The notes beneath the pieces are model-generated. The model was not told where the DNA came from. It saw only the letters and a list, made by a program, of their open reading frames with translations, and did no database searches. A DNA stretch of 64,000 bases from the NCBI GenBank assembly GCA_946902985.2, contig OX336388.2, positions 374,343,387 to 374,407,386 of the forward strand. The letters are read 5' to 3'. The position numbers and the translations under genes are program-made. The stretch comes from Meconema thalassinum. Lineage: Eukaryota; Arthropoda; Insecta; Orthoptera; Tettigoniidae. Positions 61,239 through 64,000 of this stretch are shown here, one piece after another. Within the stretch, counting starts at the first letter, position 1, and every line of letters starts with the position of its first letter.

Positions 61239-61375
61239 TTCTACCTCAATTACAAATCCACTCACTAGTACATACAGCACTCTTGCAAAAGTTATCAGAC
61301 GAATTCTACACACACCCAAGTACACGGGACTACATAACCACGATGTCACAAAGTCCCTAAAAGAATCAACAACAT
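61239..61375 (+). mobile_element. SINE-C copy, part 2
   Basis: Resumes TTCTACCTCAATTACAAATC, then the 3' domain (CACACCCAAGTACACGGGAC, ACCACGATGTCACAAAGTCC) and AAAGAATCAACAAC. Confidence 0.87.
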
Positions 61376-62034
61376 TAACTATTGACAGTCTATCAGGGAT
61401 GATACCTCCGTGATCACCACCGACAAATTTCACCACAACCACCCATACCTCAGTAGACTCTATCACAGCCATGAATGAGACTGAAAAAACACATTTTGCT
61501 CCAGCCTGTGCCAACAGACAAATGAAAAAATTCTGCATTCATCACGAGATGGTAACAATCTAACCCTAGAAGTGCTTGATGGTAACATCTATATTCATGC
61601 TGTGCTACATTCATACATAATGTAGAAGAGTCTCTCAATGTCTGGTGTAGGACGTGTTTTCATCTTGTAAGCGTCCTACTTCAACGAATCCCTCTGGATG
61701 CTTGCCCTCAAGGATATTGCGGTCTGTTACAAGCAAACAATAAATAAAAAGAAAGCCTACGGCGAAATGAATTTTGACCCAGGACTGATTTATATTTGCA
61801 CAACACAAGCTTTATCAATACTCTACTGGTATCAATAAGAGGCGTGGCCCGTCCCATATGAATGGGCACGATAACCCAGAGACTTCCTGCTGCCTGTTTT
61901 TCAATGTACCTCCACTTCTATTGTTAAATGTGTCCAGTTAATTGTAAAAAATATATTTTCACAATTATTTGCAACTCTCATTTAAATATCTACAAGAGTA
62001 TTAACATGGATATGTTCATCTATGATTAGTGTGG
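61376..62034. other. Unassigned sequence
   Basis: No gene or repeat identified. Confidence 0.35.
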
Positions 62035-62586
62035 ACAATGAGGATATAAAAAGTAGGTTAGTACAGGCAAAGAAAGCATTTCTACAGAAAAGGAATCCGT
62101 TGACATCGAATATAAATTTAGGTATTAGGAAGTAATTTTTGAAAGCCTTTGTCTGGAGCGTGGTACTCTATTGAAGTGAAACTTGGATTGTTGGAGCAGC
62201 ATAAAAGAGAAAAATAAAAGCGTTTGAAATGTGGTGTTACAGGAGAACGATGAAGATCAGATGTGTAGATAGGGTTACAAGTGAAGAGGTATTAAGACGA
62301 GTGGGAGAGGAAAGATGTTCCTAGTGACTGCTAATGAAGAGAAGAGATAGGTTAGTAGGACACATACTAAAACACCCAGGAATAGCAAAGTGAGTTGTGG
62401 AAGGAAGGGTCGAGGATGAGAACTGTAGGGGTAGACCAAGGTTAGAATATGTTAAACAGATTGACTCGGATGTAGGGTGTGGTAGCTATGTAGAGATGAA
62501 ACGATTAGCTCAGGACCGGGGACCATTGAGGGCTGCATAAAACCAGTCAAAAATTGAAGACTCAAACAACAACAGCAACAACAAAT
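62035..62586 (+). pseudogene. LINE-2 type 3' fragment, second copy
   Basis: Parallels 31205-31760: AGTAGGTTAGTACAGGCAAA, CGTTTGAAATGTGGTGTTAC, AGAGGTATTAAGACGAGTGG, GTAGGGTGTGGTAGCTATGT, then GACTCAAACAACAACAGCAA as a short tail. Many stops; older or more decayed than the first copy. Confidence 0.75.
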
Positions 62587-63040
62587 GCCTATCCTTTGCT
62601 TCCTCCCTCTTCCATACTTTTTCTCTGAGGTCCGCTGCAACCTCATCTTTCCACCTCATTTTTGGTCTTCCTCTCCTCCTTGACTCCTCAATTTCCATAT
62701 TTCCAACTCTTTTCTCCACGTAGTTCTCCCCCCTTCTCAGTAGGCCTACATGCCCATACAATCGGAGCCTACTCTCTTGAACCTTCAGGGGCCGTGGTGG
62801 CGCAGCGATCGAGCTATTATTCTCTCATCAAGGCGGACCGGGTTCGATTCCTGGTCAATGTATGTACGATTTTCGAAGTGAAATGCCATGTCCTGCAGTT
62901 CGTATTCTACGTAAAAAGGATTTCCCGTGGCTCATGATCACATGATTAAGTCACGTATAAAACTACAAGCGTCCTTGCTTCCCTTTTGAACCTTCTTTCC
63001 TATGGGTCCCACTATGTACGCCGACAATATTAGGATTAAT
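62587..63040 (-). pseudogene. LINE post-RT fragment, minus strand, with SINE-H
   Basis: Minus strand reads VGPIGKKVQESRLRLYGHVG across the SINE-H insertion, then RGENYVEKRVGNMEIEESRR and RGRPKMRWKDEVAADLREKV, the GHV...RGRP(K)xRW signature of LINE C-termini. No stop in the 62761-62600 part. Confidence 0.7.
62787..62985 (+). mobile_element. SINE-H copy
   Basis: Flanked by TTGAACCTTC (62777-62786, 62986-62995). GGGGCCGTGGTGGCGCAGCG (box A), GGGTTCGATTCCTGG (box B), ending GTCCTTGCTTCCC. Confidence 0.9.
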
Positions 63041-63224
63041 TTCCAAGACTCCGGCAGGATGTGTATGTGCTGCCATCTGAAGAACCAACTCCAAACTCGA
63101 ACCCCGTCTTTTTATTGACATTAATTTTACAGGCATACGTCTTGTATCGACGCACGAAATAGCAAGTACAATAGCAGAAATTGGCAAAACCTACATCAAT
63201 TCGGATATCTCTGTAATTACGTCT
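63041..63224. other. Unassigned sequence
   Basis: May be more of the LINE on the minus strand, but no convincing motif. Confidence 0.3.
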
Positions 63225-63237
63225 GACATGTGAAAAT

Positions 63238-63731
63238 GGGTTGGTTGGTGGGCTGCGACAACGTGGTCATGTAGCCCCGTGTACTTTGGGTGTGTGTAGA
63301 ATCTGTCTGATAAACGGTGTTAAATGTGCCGACTGTATTAGTGTGTGTTATCTGTTTTTTAATTCACGTAAGGACTGCAGACTTTTGAATTTTTCAAATA
63401 GTTCCTACTTTTGCCGCCAAACGCCACCGTCAACGACTGCTAGTTCAGAACTTAGCTACCAGACGCTACCGCAGTCGGCTCTTGGCAACGAACGTAGGAA
63501 CCTAAGAGCGTTGTTTACATTCTTAACCTATATACTACAATTTAGCTTCACACAGGTGTAATTAGTGCCATAAATCTATGAGATGGGACCGCCGGCTTTA
63601 CTTCCCCTCCGAGGGAAGGCATACTGAGGGATTTTAACGCTCTTAAAAATCCGACGACTTCGGCGGGATTTGAACCCGCGATCTTGGGCATAGAAGCTCA
63701 GCATGCTACCAACTACGCTACCGAAGCCGCC
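63238..63731 (-). mobile_element. SINE-A copy, full length, minus strand
   Basis: 494 bp flanked by GACATGTGAAAAT (63225-63237, 63732-63744). All parts present: AACC tail (GGTTGGTTGG), 3' domain, body, box B and box A complements, and the CGGCTTCGG head end. Confidence 0.94.
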
Positions 63732-63744
63732 GACATGTGAAAAT

Positions 63745-64000
63745 ACAACACAATAGTACAGTACGGTAACAACTGTGAAGTAGGTTGTTGTAGTGATTAT
63801 TTGAATAGGTGACTCACCCCTTACTTCCTCTCAAACTGAATGTTGCTGAATTACAGAGCGAAAATTAAGCTCCCGATGGGAGAGGTTTGAATTAAATAAC
63901 CCCGGGCAGTGACCTGTACCAACGTGAATGTTTAAATTAAAACGCACCGTAATGGCATTGTAATGCACGAGTTTGTGTCAGCAGGCCAAACATTATTAGA
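63745..64000. other. Unassigned sequence
   Basis: Nothing recognised up to the window end. Confidence 0.35.

Overview
The window looks like intergenic or intronic DNA from a large, repeat-saturated insect genome. An orthopteroid or polyneopteran insect is my best guess. That guess is an inference from the mixture of Ty3/gypsy, Tc1/mariner, hAT, Harbinger and Transib-like elements, several non-LTR families and many tRNA-headed SINEs; no host gene is visible to anchor it. I found no convincing exon of an ordinary cellular gene, no functional tRNA or rRNA gene and no CRISPR array. Nearly everything recognisable is transposon-derived.

Layout. 1-6 kb: a decayed RTE-like LINE 3' end was split by a mariner-like element (765-4633), which was itself split by a gag-only LTR retrotransposon (2159-4526). 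Two SINEs later hit the same LINE. 6-8.7 kb: retroposon J, SINEs and an AT-rich repeat. 8.7-24.4 kb: the main structure. An 814-bp element with CACAGTG-type ends and 5-bp GC-rich duplications (Transib-like) sits inside a SINE and is interrupted by a young 14.85-kb Ty3/gypsy element with 4.08-kb LTRs (8822-23674; gag, protease, RT-RNase H-integrase, no env). The host element carries a plausible small two-exon gene on the minus strand. 24.4-36 kb: SINE clusters, a Harbinger relic, repeat P, LINE 3' ends, a deleted mariner and a nearly intact Tc1 (34303-35985). 36-42 kb: a MITE, a hAT relic and a foldback structure holding a second copy of repeat P. 42-64 kb: a dense mosaic of SINEs inserted into LINE fragments and into each other, a third copy of repeat P, and two further copies of J.

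SINE labels are local to this report. A: about 500 bp, head GGCTTCGG...CCGAAGCC, AACC tail. B: A-tailed. C: two B-box-like motifs, tail AATCAACAAC. D: about 194 bp. E: tRNA-Ser-like head, ATT tail. G: about 330 bp. H: about 190 bp. I: one copy. K: TTA tail. N: one copy. J is a roughly 750-880 bp retroposon with an ATC tail. Many copies have exact target-site duplications, so the insertion order can be read from the sequence. A and C share a 3' domain although their tRNA heads differ, and J shares its last bases with a LINE present here, which hints at which LINE mobilises which SINE.
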